From contig JBDOIE010000077.1 of NCBI GenBank assembly GCA_041082245.1, positions 1-22,546 on the forward strand: 22,546 nt of DNA, given 5' to 3'. The notes beneath the pieces are model-generated. The model had not been told where the DNA came from and did not search any database. It saw only the letters and a list, made by a program, of their open reading frames with translations. This document shows, in pieces, positions 1 through 7,402 of this stretch (within the stretch, counting starts at the first letter, position 1; each line of letters begins with the position of its first letter). The DNA comes from DAOTVY01 sp041082245. Lineage in GTDB: Bacteria > Chloroflexota > Chloroflexia > DTKN01. Made by a program: the position numbers and the translations under genes.

Positions 1-3000
1 GCATCCCGCTGCCACACCAGGTTCCCCGCCGCATCGTAGCCATACGTCCACACCCCCATATCCGGGTCGTTCATCTGCACCTTCCGCCCCAGCATATCGT
101 AGAAGATTTGCGTCTCGTTCCCCGCCGCATCCACCACCCCGGTCAGCTGGTCCCGCACATCGTAACCGTAGTTCGTCGTGGCATACGGCGTGGGCAGATT
201 GCCCCAGTCCGGCTCGCTGAAGCTGCCCGTGTACTCCTTCACCCGGATCAGCCGCCCCAGCGCATCGCTCTCCCGGATCACCATATGGCCGTGTTCGTCG
301 ATCGTCGCCACCTGCCACCCGCTGTAGCGCGTCTTCACCACCGTCCCATCGGTGTTCGTTACCACCACCGTCCGCCCCAGGGCATCATAACCCATCTCCG
401 TCCGGGGATTGCTCCCCGGATCCCGGTAGCCGCTCCCCGCCGCAGCAAAGTACGGCACCACCTCCGCCTTCTTCCGCCCCAGCGCATCGTAGAGTGTGGT
501 CCGGATCACCTCCTGCCCCCCGTCCCCCTCCTCCTGCACCTGGATCGGCCGCCCCAGCCCGTCGAAGTAGCGCTCCTCCTCCCGCGTGCCGACCTGACCC
601 GAAACCTCCCGCTGCTGCACCAGCACCCGCTGCATCCCCGGCGTCCCCCACTCCAGGTAGGAAACCTGCACCGTGGGGTAAGCCGAGCTATCCCCCGGCC
701 GCACCACCTTCACCACCCGACCCAGCGCGTCGTATTCCCAACTCGTCGTATCCCCGTTGAAGTCGGTGTACGAGCTCAACATCCCCAGCCGGTAGTTGTA
801 GCTCGCCTGCTCCACCAGGCTCCCGATGGGGTAGACCACCCGCTCCGGATAGAGGTGAAAGCCGCTCCCGGAGGCGTTGTAGTCGATCTGCGTGGTGCGC
901 GGCAGGGTCGGCTGGCTCACCCGCTCGATCGTCGTCCCCTGCTGCCGCATCTGCCCGTAGCCGGCATAGACCGTCTCCGAGCTGCGGTTCCCGTACGAAT
1001 CGTAGCCGTAAGCCGTCTCCGCCGTGTCCCAGTAGGTCCAGCCATCCTGGGTCCGATTGTACTGCAGCCGCTGCACCCGCGTCAATTCCCCCTTGCTCGC
1101 CGGACACGTCAGGTGGCTTGCCGCCCCATCGTAATAGTACCAGCTCGCGCTCTCCGGAAGATAGCTCGGGGGAGACCCCCAGTCCCCCGCCCACACCCCC
1201 TCGGCGTTCATCCGGTCCACGATCCACAGGCTCGCGTTGGGACAGTACCAGCGCCGGGTGGTGCGGTAGAGGTTCCCCTCCCCATCGTACTCCTGCACCG
1301 TGGTCAGGTTCCCGTACTGCGTACCCCCCTGCAGCGCCGGATCGTACCCGTAGGCCGTCTTCCGCTCCTGGTAGGAGGAGCCGTCCGCCCGGTAGGCCCG
1401 GTCCCGCTCCTGCGAAACGTATACAAAGGCTACCTCCGGCTCCACCCAGGTGTATCCTCCCTGGTTCGCATCCACCGCAATCGCCGCACAGGTGTGGTCC
1501 GAAAGCACCTCCCGGTAGAGCTTCCCCGCCTCATCCCGATACTCTGCCTTGTACTCCTTCCCCCGCAAGGTATCGTCCTGATGGAAGTAGTGCACCTGTA
1601 CGTTCCCCTCGGGATCGGTCACCGTCACCCGGGCGTGCCCCCGGAACTCCTGGTTCGGACGCGTGCGCGGTCTGGCCGTCCCGGCATCGTCCGAGGTCCC
1701 GCTGCAGTACCCGGGGATGTTGGGGCTGTTGCGCGCCTCCCCCTGGTACTGGTAGCTCCAGCTCCCGCTTCCCCCCATCCCATCCTCCACCGTGCGCTCC
1801 ACCACCCGGTTGCGGTACGGGAAGAGCGGCACCTCCTCGTAGACGAAGGTCACCTTCCCCCCATAGCCGTTCGCCACGCTCTTCAAGCGGTTCCGCCCCA
1901 CCTGCGGGTTCTGCGCCGTCCCCGTGGGGTAGTACTCGAAGGTCGTCTGCGGCAGACACAGCCAGCTCTGCCCGTTGTCGAGCGTCCCGCACGCCTGGAT
2001 CCCCTTCAAAGTGAGCTTCCCCTTCGCCACCCCGTCGTCCAGCTTGTCGTCGTAGGTGGAGTAGTCGTAGTCGAGCTTGTAGCGGCGCACCAGCACCCCG
2101 TCTACCTTCACCTCGATCCGATCCAGCCGCTTCTGCTGCAGGAAACGGTCGGGATACCGCCCCGAGCGCTGGGGCGCATACAGGTCGGTACGATCCCCCA
2201 GCTCAAAGTGCACCGTCATCCGGCCCCCGTTGTAGGAGATCGTCGCCGGATAGGCCGCCCGGTAGACCATCGTCCCCCGACAGTTCGTCCCCTGATCCAG
2301 GAAGTAGCTATAGTCGATCCGGTTCCCGTGCCGGTCCTCCACCGCGCTCAGCAGCCATTTGTACACCTGCGCCTGCCCCTGGTTGCACGGATCCTGGCAC
2401 CCCGAGCAGACCATCTGGTAGAGCGGGGTGGTGAAAAGATACAGCGTCCCGTCCTTCGTCCATACCCGCCACCCGTCCGCATCTTTCTGGATGCGCCAGA
2501 ACTGCTCCTCGGCGGTGTGGTAATAACCATCCGCCCCCTTCACCAGGTCGTTCCCGCTCCCGTTCAGCACCAGGGTAAAGACATCCCCCGCCGTATAGGC
2601 GCTTCCTGCCGTGCAGTCGCTCCGGTAGCCAAATCCTCCCACATTCGCCCGCCCGATCGACCCGGTCTCCAGACTCCAGCCGTATCCCACCCACCCCGCC
2701 TGCACCTCCGGATCCCAGGCCCGCGCCGGCCAGTCCACGCTCCCGCTGGAATACGAAAGGGTGAGCCGCGGACTCAGCCCGCCCCGCCCAGGAGGAAGCT
2801 CGATCGGATAGGCATACGAGGCCGCCCCCGAAAAGAGGTCGATCTCCTGAAAGCCCTGCAACTGGGGGAGATAGTCGTCGCTCGGAAGCTCCACATACCC
2901 CGCCAGAATCTCGGAGAAATGCTCCGTCTCCCCCACCAGAAGATGCTCCTCCTCCACGACGCGCGAGGGGAGCTGTACCCACGCCTGCGCCTCCTCGTCC

Positions 3001-3704
3001 CACCGCGCCAGGAAAAGCTCCCGCGCCGCATCCAACCCCACCACTTCCCCGAAAGTGTACCGCCAGACGATCTGCACCGGCGCCCCGAGGGCGTGCACCT
3101 CCTCCCCCCGTTCGTCCCGCACCTCCACCTGGAAGCGACGCAGCGGCACCATCCACCCCTCCAGCGGCGCCGTCCCGCTCGGCCGATACGCCACCGTCAA
3201 CGTCACCCCCGCCGCCTCCACCGGGAAGGAAAGCCGCAGCCGACCATCGCCCGAGGTCACTTCCCCGCCCCTCCCCGGCGGTATTACCCCCTCGCTCGGC
3301 CTATCGGGCACCGGGTACCGCACCCGCACCACCACGCTCCCCTGCGTCTCACCCTCCTCCGCCCGCGCGCGCAGCACAAGCGCCGCCCCACCCTCCCAGG
3401 CTGCCTCCTCCCCTGCCACCAGCACCACGCTGCGCGTGATCGTTTCCCCGGGCCCCAGCACCGCCCAATCCCACCCCAGACGCCGTCCGCCCGGCTGGTA
3501 ACACGCCCCACAGCGCGGGCACTCCAGCCCCGCCGGCAGTACCCCCTCCACCACCACCTGCCGGGCCGGCCGCTCCCCTTCGTTACGCAGCACCACCGTC
3601 ACCGTTACCGGTTCCCCCGCAGCCACCGTCTCCGGCACCCCTTCCAGCCGCAGACTGAGCACCGCGGGGCGCGTCTGGGGTGGGAGAGGTGCCGCAGAGA
3701 TCAT
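1..3704 (-). CDS. RHS/YD-repeat protein, 3' end beyond window
   Basis: This is one uninterrupted minus-strand frame of about 1,234 codons that runs off the left edge. The start given is the first ATG in frame, but it has only a weak RBS; the likely true start is the signal-peptide ORF upstream (see 3709-3831). Roughly residues 13-80 look like a DUF11/CARDB-type beta domain and contain a CxxCxxC motif (CPRCGAC). Around residue 286 is the segment DLFSGAASYAYPIELPPGRG, followed by LTLSYSSGSV and a GYGWSLETG block; this signature introduces the RHS barrel in large bacterial RHS/SpvB-like proteins. From about residue 800 onward come YD repeats such as YDSYGNR, WEYDALGR, YDALGRK and YDMLGRK, ending at the edge in YGYDAAGNLVWQRD. 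RHS proteins are secreted or surface proteins that form a hollow shell around a variable C-terminal toxin or adhesin. That C-terminus is outside the window, so the effector cannot be named. Confidence 0.93.
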   Translation of the reverse strand, partial: MISAAPLPPQTRPAVLSLRLEGVPETVAAGEPVTVTVVLRNEGERPARQVVVEGVLPAGLECPRCGACYQPGGRRLGWDWAVLGPGETITRSVVLVAGEEAAWEGGAALVLRARAEEGETQGSVVVRVRYPVPDRPSEGVIPPGRGGEVTSGDGRLRLSFPVEAAGVTLTVAYRPSGTAPLEGWMVPLRRFQVEVRDERGEEVHALGAPVQIVWRYTFGEVVGLDAARELFLARWDEEAQAWVQLPSRVVEEEHLLVGETEHFSEILAGYVELPSDDYLPQLQGFQEIDLFSGAASYAYPIELPPGRGGLSPRLTLSYSSGSVDWPARAWDPEVQAGWVGYGWSLETGSIGRANVGGFGYRSDCTAGSAYTAGDVFTLVLNGSGNDLVKGADGYYHTAEEQFWRIQKDADGWRVWTKDGTLYLFTTPLYQMVCSGCQDPCNQGQAQVYKWLLSAVEDRHGNRIDYSYFLDQGTNCRGTMVYRAAYPATISYNGGRMTVHFELGDRTDLYAPQRSGRYPDRFLQQKRLDRIEVKVDGVLVRRYKLDYDYSTYDDKLDDGVAKGKLTLKGIQACGTLDNGQSWLCLPQTTFEYYPTGTAQNPQVGRNRLKSVANGYGGKVTFVYEEVPLFPYRNRVVERTVEDGMGGSGSWSYQYQGEARNSPNIPGYCSGTSDDAGTARPRTRPNQEFRGHARVTVTDPEGNVQVHYFHQDDTLRGKEYKAEYRDEAGKLYREVLSDHTCAAIAVDANQGGYTWVEPEVAFVYVSQERDRAYRADGSSYQERKTAYGYDPALQGGTQYGNLTTVQEYDGEGNLYRTTRRWYCPNASLWIVDRMNAEGVWAGDWGSPPSYLPESASWYYYDGAASHLTCPASKGELTRVQRLQYNRTQDGWTYWDTAETAYGYDSYGNRSSETVYAGYGQMRQQGTTIERVSQPTLPRTTQIDYNASGSGFHLYPERVVYPIGSLVEQASYNYRLGMLSSYTDFNGDTTSWEYDALGRVVKVVRPGDSSAYPTVQVSYLEWGTPGMQRVLVQQREVSGQVGTREEERYFDGLGRPIQVQEEGDGGQEVIRTTLYDALGRKKAEVVPYFAAAGSGYRDPGSNPRTEMGYDALGRTVVVTNTDGTVVKTRYSGWQVATIDEHGHMVIRESDALGRLIRVKEYTGSFSEPDWGNLPTPYATTNYGYDVRDQLTGVVDAAGNETQIFYDMLGRKVQMNDPDMGVWTYGYDAAGNLVWQRD

Positions 3705-3708
3705 CGTT

Positions 3709-3831
3709 TCACCGGACGTTGCGGCTAATGGGGGGGGGGAAGTGAGGATGGACAGGCCCGAAGGAAGGCAGGACGAGGATGATCAAGAGACACGGGGAAA
3801 CCAGCCGGGTGAGAATCCGCCCCTTGCCCAT
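3709..3831 (-). other. Signal-peptide leader ORF out of frame with the RHS gene
   Basis: An ATG at 3831 is preceded by a near-perfect Shine-Dalgarno AAGGAG at 3845-3840 with 8-nt spacing. It encodes MGKGRILTRLVSPCLLIILV and then LPSFGPVHPHF: a basic n-region, a hydrophobic core and a helix-breaking end, which is a convincing secretion signal. The frame then enters ten C (plus-strand G run 3730-3739) and stops at TGA 3711-3709, having read on as PPPISRNVR. With one C fewer (or two more) it continues as PPPLAATSGETMISAAP straight into the RHS protein. The natural gene is therefore probably 1-3831, and the printed sequence is a phase-OFF allele or carries an indel error. Confidence 0.72.
3730..3739. 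repeat. Homopolymer of ten G (C10 on the RHS coding strand)
   Basis: The run lies between a T at 3729 and AA at 3740-3741. It is located just after the signal-peptide codons of the RHS gene and decides whether signal peptide and RHS body share a frame. Poly-G/C runs of 8-12 are the classic slipped-strand contingency type, and they are also a common place for sequencing length errors. Confidence 0.9.
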
Positions 3832-3892
3832 GGCAGACGCTCCTTTTACCTGTGGGTATCACCCGCTGCCGTACACTGCTCCTCACACCTAT

Positions 3893-3921
3893 ATCTTACC
3901 ATATCGCCAGGCGAAAGTCAA
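3893..3921 (-). promoter_or_regulatory. Sigma-70 promoter for the RHS gene
   Basis: Read on the minus strand, the -35 TTGACT (3921-3916) and -10 TAAGAT (3898-3893) are separated by 17 bp. The predicted start near 3886 leaves a leader of about 55 nt before the ATG at 3831. This independently supports 3831, rather than 3704, as the translation start. Confidence 0.75.
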
Positions 3922-4017
3922 TGATCGCTCCGTCCAACCAGGGCTGTGTTCCACGAGAGGGCCGGAACGTCGTCCTATCCTCACCCGAAGCTTACCTGGT
4001 ACCGGCACTTTCAGCGG

Positions 4018-4158
4018 TCGAGTAGGCCGCGCAGCGGCCGTATCGAGGCCCCGAAGGCGCCGGCCGGCTGTGCCGGTTGCGCGGTGCCGGATCGAAAGGT
4101 AGCGGCATGCGCAGCGTGCCGCCTATCGAAACCCAGAAGCCGGCCGGTGCACCCGGTT
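4018..4158. repeat. Two diverged copies of an imperfect palindromic repeat
   Basis: The RHS and phasin promoters are divergent and about 325 bp apart, with no plausible gene between them. Copy 1 (4018-4078) and copy 2 (4092-4158) share, in the same order, TCGA, GCGCAGCG, TATCGA, GAAG, CCGGCCGG and CCGGTT at offsets of 74-83 bp. Copy 1 contains the hairpin GGCCGC-gca-GCGGCC, and copy 2 contains GCGGCA...TGCCGC; in both the hairpin is flanked by TCGA. A possible third, more degraded relative begins near 3974 (CCTATC...ACCC..AAG). The function is unknown; a dispersed REP-like element or a regulatory region are both possible. Confidence 0.5.
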
Positions 4159-4246
4159 GGCCGCTCGCCTGACCTCCGGGTGGCCTGTTCGGATCTCGAT
4201 ACATCGACGCCCAACACCTCCGATGGAAAAACGCCCTGGTCAGCAG

Positions 4247-4275
4247 TTGACAGATGACCGGGCTTGCGGTATGAT
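4247..4275 (+). promoter_or_regulatory. Sigma-70 promoter for the phasin/PhaR unit
   Basis: A consensus -35 TTGACA (4247-4252) and -10 TATGAT (4270-4275) are separated by 17 bp. Transcription should start near 4282, within the palindrome described next. Confidence 0.85.
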
Positions 4276-4280
4276 GGTAT

Positions 4281-4311
4281 TGACGCATTGCGTCATATGC
4301 GCACGTGCGCA
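4281..4311. promoter_or_regulatory. Two palindromes at the start site and leader of the phasin gene
   Basis: TGACGCA-T-TGCGTCA (4281-4295) covers the predicted transcription start. TGCGCACGTGCGCA (4298-4311) is a perfect 14-bp palindrome that touches the Shine-Dalgarno AGGAGGTG (4311-4318). Their placement suits operators for a repressor, possibly the PhaR-like protein encoded downstream. In RNA the second one could pair up to the edge of the RBS. Regulator identity is inference. Confidence 0.5.
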
Positions 4312-4322
4312 GGAGGTGGGAT

Positions 4323-4706
4323 ATGGCCGAAAGTACGACCCCAAAGCGGAGGAAGGCGCGTGAGGCGGAGCCGAGCAAGAAGGACCTCTTCCAGCTCACG
4401 CGGCGCGTGCTCCTGGCCGGGATTGGAGCAGCGGCGCTCGCTCACGATGAGGCCCACGCATTCCTAGACCGCCTCGTCGAGCGCGGCGAACTCGCGGAAG
4501 AACAGGCGCGCAAGCTCCTGAGCGAGATGCGCGAACGGCGGGGGGGGCGAGCAGGGAAAATTCGCTCCCATCTGCATGAGCGGCTCGGCGAGGCGCTGCA
4601 GACGATCGGGGTCCCCACGCGTGCCGATCTCCAATCCCTCGAAGAGCGGCTGGACCGGCTTACGGAGCGCGTTGAGGCGCTCCTCAGGGAGAAGCACGAG
4701 ACATAG
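4323..4706 (+). CDS. Phasin-like (PHA granule-associated) protein
   Basis: A 127-residue protein. I chose the ATG at 4323 because AGGAGGTG at 4311-4318 sits at ideal distance; an upstream in-frame codon at 4305 lies in the leader. Residues 1-20 are lysine/arginine-rich and disordered. Residues 22-70 contain LTRRVLLAGIGAAALAHDEA and the helix LDRLVERGELAEEQARKLL, the pattern of the PhaF/PhaI-type phasin family, whose amphipathic helices coat polyhydroxyalkanoate granules. Residues 96-124 hold PTRAD followed by a leucine-heptad coiled coil, which recurs in the next protein. No PHA synthase is in the window, and relatives in PHA-negative bacteria may have other roles. The gene is the first of a two-gene unit with its own promoter and operator-like palindromes. 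Confidence 0.75.
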   Translation: MAESTTPKRRKAREAEPSKKDLFQLTRRVLLAGIGAAALAHDEAHAFLDRLVERGELAEEQARKLLSEMRERRGGRAGKIRSHLHERLGEALQTIGVPTRADLQSLEERLDRLTERVEALLREKHET

Positions 4707-4745
4707 CGCGAGCTCTATCCTGCCCTCCGTCGCTGAGGAAACGAC

Positions 4746-5141
4746 GTGCATACCGTCCGCCGGTACGCGAACCGCAAGTTCTACCACGTACAGGGTCACC
4801 GGTACATCGGGCTAGAAGAGATCGCCGCCCTTGTGCGCTCGGGCGAGCCCGTGTGCATTCTGGACCATCCAACCGGCCGGGAAATCACTGCTGAGGTGCT
4901 GGCGCAGATTGTGGCCCGTGGGCTGGCTACGCACGAAAGCGCGGTCCTGGACGCGCTCGCTTCGGCGTTGCGCGCGCTGATCCGTTTGAGCCGCCTGCCG
5001 CTGGAGGAAGGTGTGCGGGTAGCCGCGGCTGCAGCAGGCTTGCCCACTCGTGCGGACTGGGAGCGGCTCGAACAGCGTCTGTGCCACCTTGAAGCGGCTG
5101 TAGAACGCCTCTTTGACGCGCAGAAGCGCGACGTGCTATAA
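4746..5141 (+). CDS. PhaR-like PHA synthesis regulator
   Basis: A 131-residue protein with a GTG start, 39 bp after the phasin-like gene. Residues 4-55 match the PHB/PHA accumulation regulator DNA-binding domain: VRRYANRKFY, then a tyrosine, GLEEIAALVRSGEPVCILD and GREITAEVLAQIV, equivalent to the usual RRYxNRxxYD...G.DITxxVLxQI. PhaR proteins bind both PHA granules and operators of phasin genes, repressing them until granules form. The C-terminal half is helical and ends in a PTRADWERLEQRL coiled coil (residues 100-123) like that of its neighbour. Residue 14 is H rather than the common D after the tyrosine. Autoregulation of this unit through the upstream palindromes is a reasonable inference. 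Confidence 0.78.
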   Translation: MHTVRRYANRKFYHVQGHRYIGLEEIAALVRSGEPVCILDHPTGREITAEVLAQIVARGLATHESAVLDALASALRALIRLSRLPLEEGVRVAAAAAGLPTRADWERLEQRLCHLEAAVERLFDAQKRDVL

Positions 5142-5142
5142 T
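5113..5142 (+). promoter_or_regulatory. Promoter overlapping the end of the PhaR-like gene
   Basis: TTGACG (5113-5118) and a perfect TATAAT (5137-5142) are separated by 18 bp. The -10 covers the PhaR-like stop codon TAA (5139-5141). It can drive the ProRS-like gene independently of the phasin unit. Confidence 0.65.
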
Positions 5143-5186
5143 CCTGGACGCGACCGAGAGAATCCGAGCGAACGAGGAGCCTCGCT

Positions 5187-6890
5187 ATGCGTTTATCCCG
5201 CTTTTTCCCCGGTACGCTGCGTCAGCCGCCCGCAAGCGCCGAGACTCCAGGCTATGCCCTCATGTTGCGCGCCGGCCTGGTGCGTCCTTTCGGAAACGGT
5301 GGCTTCCTCTGGTTGCCCTACGGGCAGCGGGCGCGTCGGCGCTTCCTCACGACACTCGAGCGAAGGCTTGCGGAGTCCGGGGCACAGGAAGCGTCGTTCG
5401 GGCCCCTGTTCGGAGAGCTGCCCGACATGTCCTCACTGCTCGGGACGTTGCCCGGGCTGCGGTTGCGCGATCGGGCCGGCCGGCCGGTGTTTCTCCCCGA
5501 ATCCGGCCTGCCGCTCCTGGTGCACCATCTGCGGCACGAGCTCCGCTCCCACCGCCTGCTGCCTCTGACCCTCTACGCCGTGCGCGCGCGCCCTGCGACC
5601 GGAACGGGTGGCATCCTGGGCGCGGGGGAGCGGTGGGTCGTCGAAGTGGTTTCTCTCTGCCCCGACGAGGCCGCGCTTGCGGAAGCGGCCGAACGACTGG
5701 GCGCGATCGTCCAGCAGACATGTGCCGGGTGGGGCCTGGACACGATCGCTGCCGAGACGGCCATCGAGCCGGGGGCTGTGCCCGGGGTAGCCTATCTGGC
5801 CCCGGACCTGCCGGGAGGCACCCCCTTCCTGCAGTGTACGAGCTGCAGGTACGCGGCGGAGGTTGCGGTCGCCGCCAGGGCAAAGGACCGACCGGCCAGC
5901 GAGGAGATGCTGCCGTTGGAGGAGGTCGAGACGCCCGGATGCCACACGATCGCCGCCCTGGCGGAGTACCTGGGGGTGCCGAAGGAGCGCACGGCCAAGG
6001 CGGTGTTCCGCATGGCCGGAGAACGGTTCCTTTTTGCCATCGTGCGGGGAGATATGGAGGTGAACGAAGCGAAGCTGGCCCGGCTGGTCGGAGCGCGCGA
6101 ACTTCGTCCGGCCCAGGAGGCCGAGATTGCCGCCTTGGGCGCGTCCCCGGGGTACGCTTCGCCCATCGGTATCCGCCGCAGCGCTCCCGAGGCCGGCATC
6201 GGTCAGGTGCTTGTGGTGGCCGACGACCTCATTCCCCATTCGCCGAACCTCGTTGCCGGCGCGAACCGGGAGGACGTGCACCTGCGTAACGTGAACTATG
6301 GCCGGGACTATGTCGCGGACATCGTCGGGGACATCGTGCTCGCCCAGGAAGGGGATCCGTGCCCACGCTGCGGAGCGCCGCTGAAAGAGAGGGAGGCGAC
6401 CGCGCTTGCGCGCACCTGGGTGCCCGGAAGCGCCTGGGGAGAGGGCCTGACCTTTCAGGACGCTACGGGCCGTGAGCGTCCGCTGTTGCTCGCCTGCGCA
6501 GACATCGAGCTGGACCGCGCCGTCGTTGTCTGCGTCGAGCAGCACCACGACGGCGCTGGGATCTGCTGGCCGCCCGAGGTGGCACCATACCAGGTGCACC
6601 TTGTACTGCTGGGCGAAGGGGAAGAGGTGGCGGCAGCCGGCGAGGCACTCCACCGCGAACTTGCTGAGGCCGGCCTGAGCGTGCTGTTCGACGACCGCGC
6701 GGAGAGCGCTGGTGTCAAGCTCGCAGATGCTGATCTGCTGGGCGCACCCCTGAGGATCGCCGTAAGCCGGCGCGCGCTCGCTTCGGGCGGAGTGGAGGTA
6801 AAAGCGCGCGAAGAGCCACGTGACGCAGCGCGGGTCGTGCCTCTGGAGGAGGTCGTGCCCTGGGCGCGCACGTATTTGTCGCAGCCGTAG
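5187..6890 (+). CDS. Prolyl-tRNA synthetase-like protein with degenerate catalytic core
   Basis: 567 residues, full length for a bacterial ProRS; GAGGAG lies 7 nt before the ATG. The architecture is recognisable throughout: motif-1 region (residues 24-70, MLRAGLVRPFGNGG...LPYGQRARR), INS editing domain (about 234-388, including TAKAVF with K271 and FAIVRGDMEVNEAKL), CPRCG at 392-396, and anticodon-binding domain (about 465-567, GVKLADADLLGAPLRI...GGVEVKAR). The active-site signatures are missing. The usual PTHEE proline-binding loop is LPESGLP (103-109). Motif 2 (FRDExRPRxGLxRxREFxMKDAYSF) is replaced around 132-156 by RARPATGTGGILGAGERW. The motif-3 sequence GCYGIGVSR reads ACADIELDR (436-444). 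Since flanking sequence aligns without gaps, this is divergence rather than a frameshift. It is probably a pseudo-synthetase, perhaps an editing or regulatory factor; automated annotation would call it proS. Confidence 0.85.
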   Translation: MRLSRFFPGTLRQPPASAETPGYALMLRAGLVRPFGNGGFLWLPYGQRARRRFLTTLERRLAESGAQEASFGPLFGELPDMSSLLGTLPGLRLRDRAGRPVFLPESGLPLLVHHLRHELRSHRLLPLTLYAVRARPATGTGGILGAGERWVVEVVSLCPDEAALAEAAERLGAIVQQTCAGWGLDTIAAETAIEPGAVPGVAYLAPDLPGGTPFLQCTSCRYAAEVAVAARAKDRPASEEMLPLEEVETPGCHTIAALAEYLGVPKERTAKAVFRMAGERFLFAIVRGDMEVNEAKLARLVGARELRPAQEAEIAALGASPGYASPIGIRRSAPEAGIGQVLVVADDLIPHSPNLVAGANREDVHLRNVNYGRDYVADIVGDIVLAQEGDPCPRCGAPLKEREATALARTWVPGSAWGEGLTFQDATGRERPLLLACADIELDRAVVVCVEQHHDGAGICWPPEVAPYQVHLVLLGEGEEVAAAGEALHRELAEAGLSVLFDDRAESAGVKLADADLLGAPLRIAVSRRALASGGVEVKAREEPRDAARVVPLEEVVPWARTYLSQP

Positions 6891-6933
6891 CGGAAGCGGG
6901 CCCTGTCGGGCTCGGGATCGTGAGGAGAAACCA

Positions 6934-7347
6934 ATGGTGGAAGCACGCGTCGTCTGGCAGGAAGGCCTCCGCTTCGAGGCCGTGGCCCCGAGCGGGCACC
7001 GTTTGCTCATCGATAGCCCGCAGGGGGAGAACGCCGGCCCCAGCCCGATGGGGCTGCTACTCATCGCGCTAGCGGGCTGCACAGGGATGGATGTTATCTC
7101 GATCCTGCAGAAGCAGCGACAGCCGGTTCGGGGACTGGAGGTGGTGGTGCGTGCGGAGCGTGCCGACGAGCACCCGAAGGTGTATACCTCTTTCGAGGTG
7201 ATCTACCGCGTGCGAGGGGAAGGCGTCGATCGACGCGCGGTGGAACGCGCCGTCGCGCTTTCGGAGGAAAAGTATTGCTCCGTGGGGGCAATGCTGCGCC
7301 AGTCGGCTCCCATCCGCAGCACCATCGAGATCGTGGAGGATTCGTAA
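6934..7347 (+). CDS. OsmC/Ohr-family protein (YhfA-like)
   Basis: 137 residues. The start ATG at 6934 follows GAGGAG (6922-6927); a longer in-frame extension back to 6820 would overlap the ProRS-like gene and has no family match. Residues 32-58 (GENAGPSPMGLL, then ALAGCTGMDVISIL) are the OsmC signature with the first redox cysteine C49, and EEKYCSVG provides the second, C115. The family reduces organic hydroperoxides or acts as a small cytosolic thiol protein; this sequence is closer to the YhfA/OsmC-like branch than to Ohr, so the substrate is open. It is 43 bp downstream of the ProRS-like gene, with no promoter seen between, so co-transcription is likely, ending at the hairpin after 7354. 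Confidence 0.9.
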   Translation: MVEARVVWQEGLRFEAVAPSGHRLLIDSPQGENAGPSPMGLLLIALAGCTGMDVISILQKQRQPVRGLEVVVRAERADEHPKVYTSFEVIYRVRGEGVDRRAVERAVALSEEKYCSVGAMLRQSAPIRSTIEIVEDS

Positions 7348-7353
7348 CGGTGT

Positions 7354-7387
7354 AAGCGGGGAACGGCACAAGAGCCGTTTCCCGCTT
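7354..7387. terminator. Hairpin terminator between convergent genes
   Basis: A 14-bp stem with one G-U pair (AAGCGGGGAACGGC at 7354-7367, GCCGTTTCCCGCTT at 7374-7387) and a 6-nt loop lies 7 bp after the OsmC stop and 15 bp before the stop of the minus-strand gene. T-rich stretches flank it only weakly, but the position suits a bidirectional terminator. Confidence 0.75.
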
Positions 7388-7402
7388 GGTCGATGCGATG
7401 TG

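Noticed and set aside
108..3728. Plus-strand open frame of 1,206 codons
   Set aside because: It is an exact codon-register antisense of the RHS gene and stays open because that gene scarcely uses TTA, CTA or TCA codons. Its product is Pro/Arg/His-rich with no domain, while the minus strand gives clear YD repeats.
3742..4257. Several overlapping plus-strand frames (60-107 codons) upstream of the phasin gene
   Set aside because: No credible RBS, no family resemblance, and they cover two divergent promoters and repeats.
5433..7082. Minus-strand frame of 549 codons opposite the ProRS-like gene
   Set aside because: Antisense shadow in GC-rich DNA; the plus strand has clear ProRS and OsmC domains.
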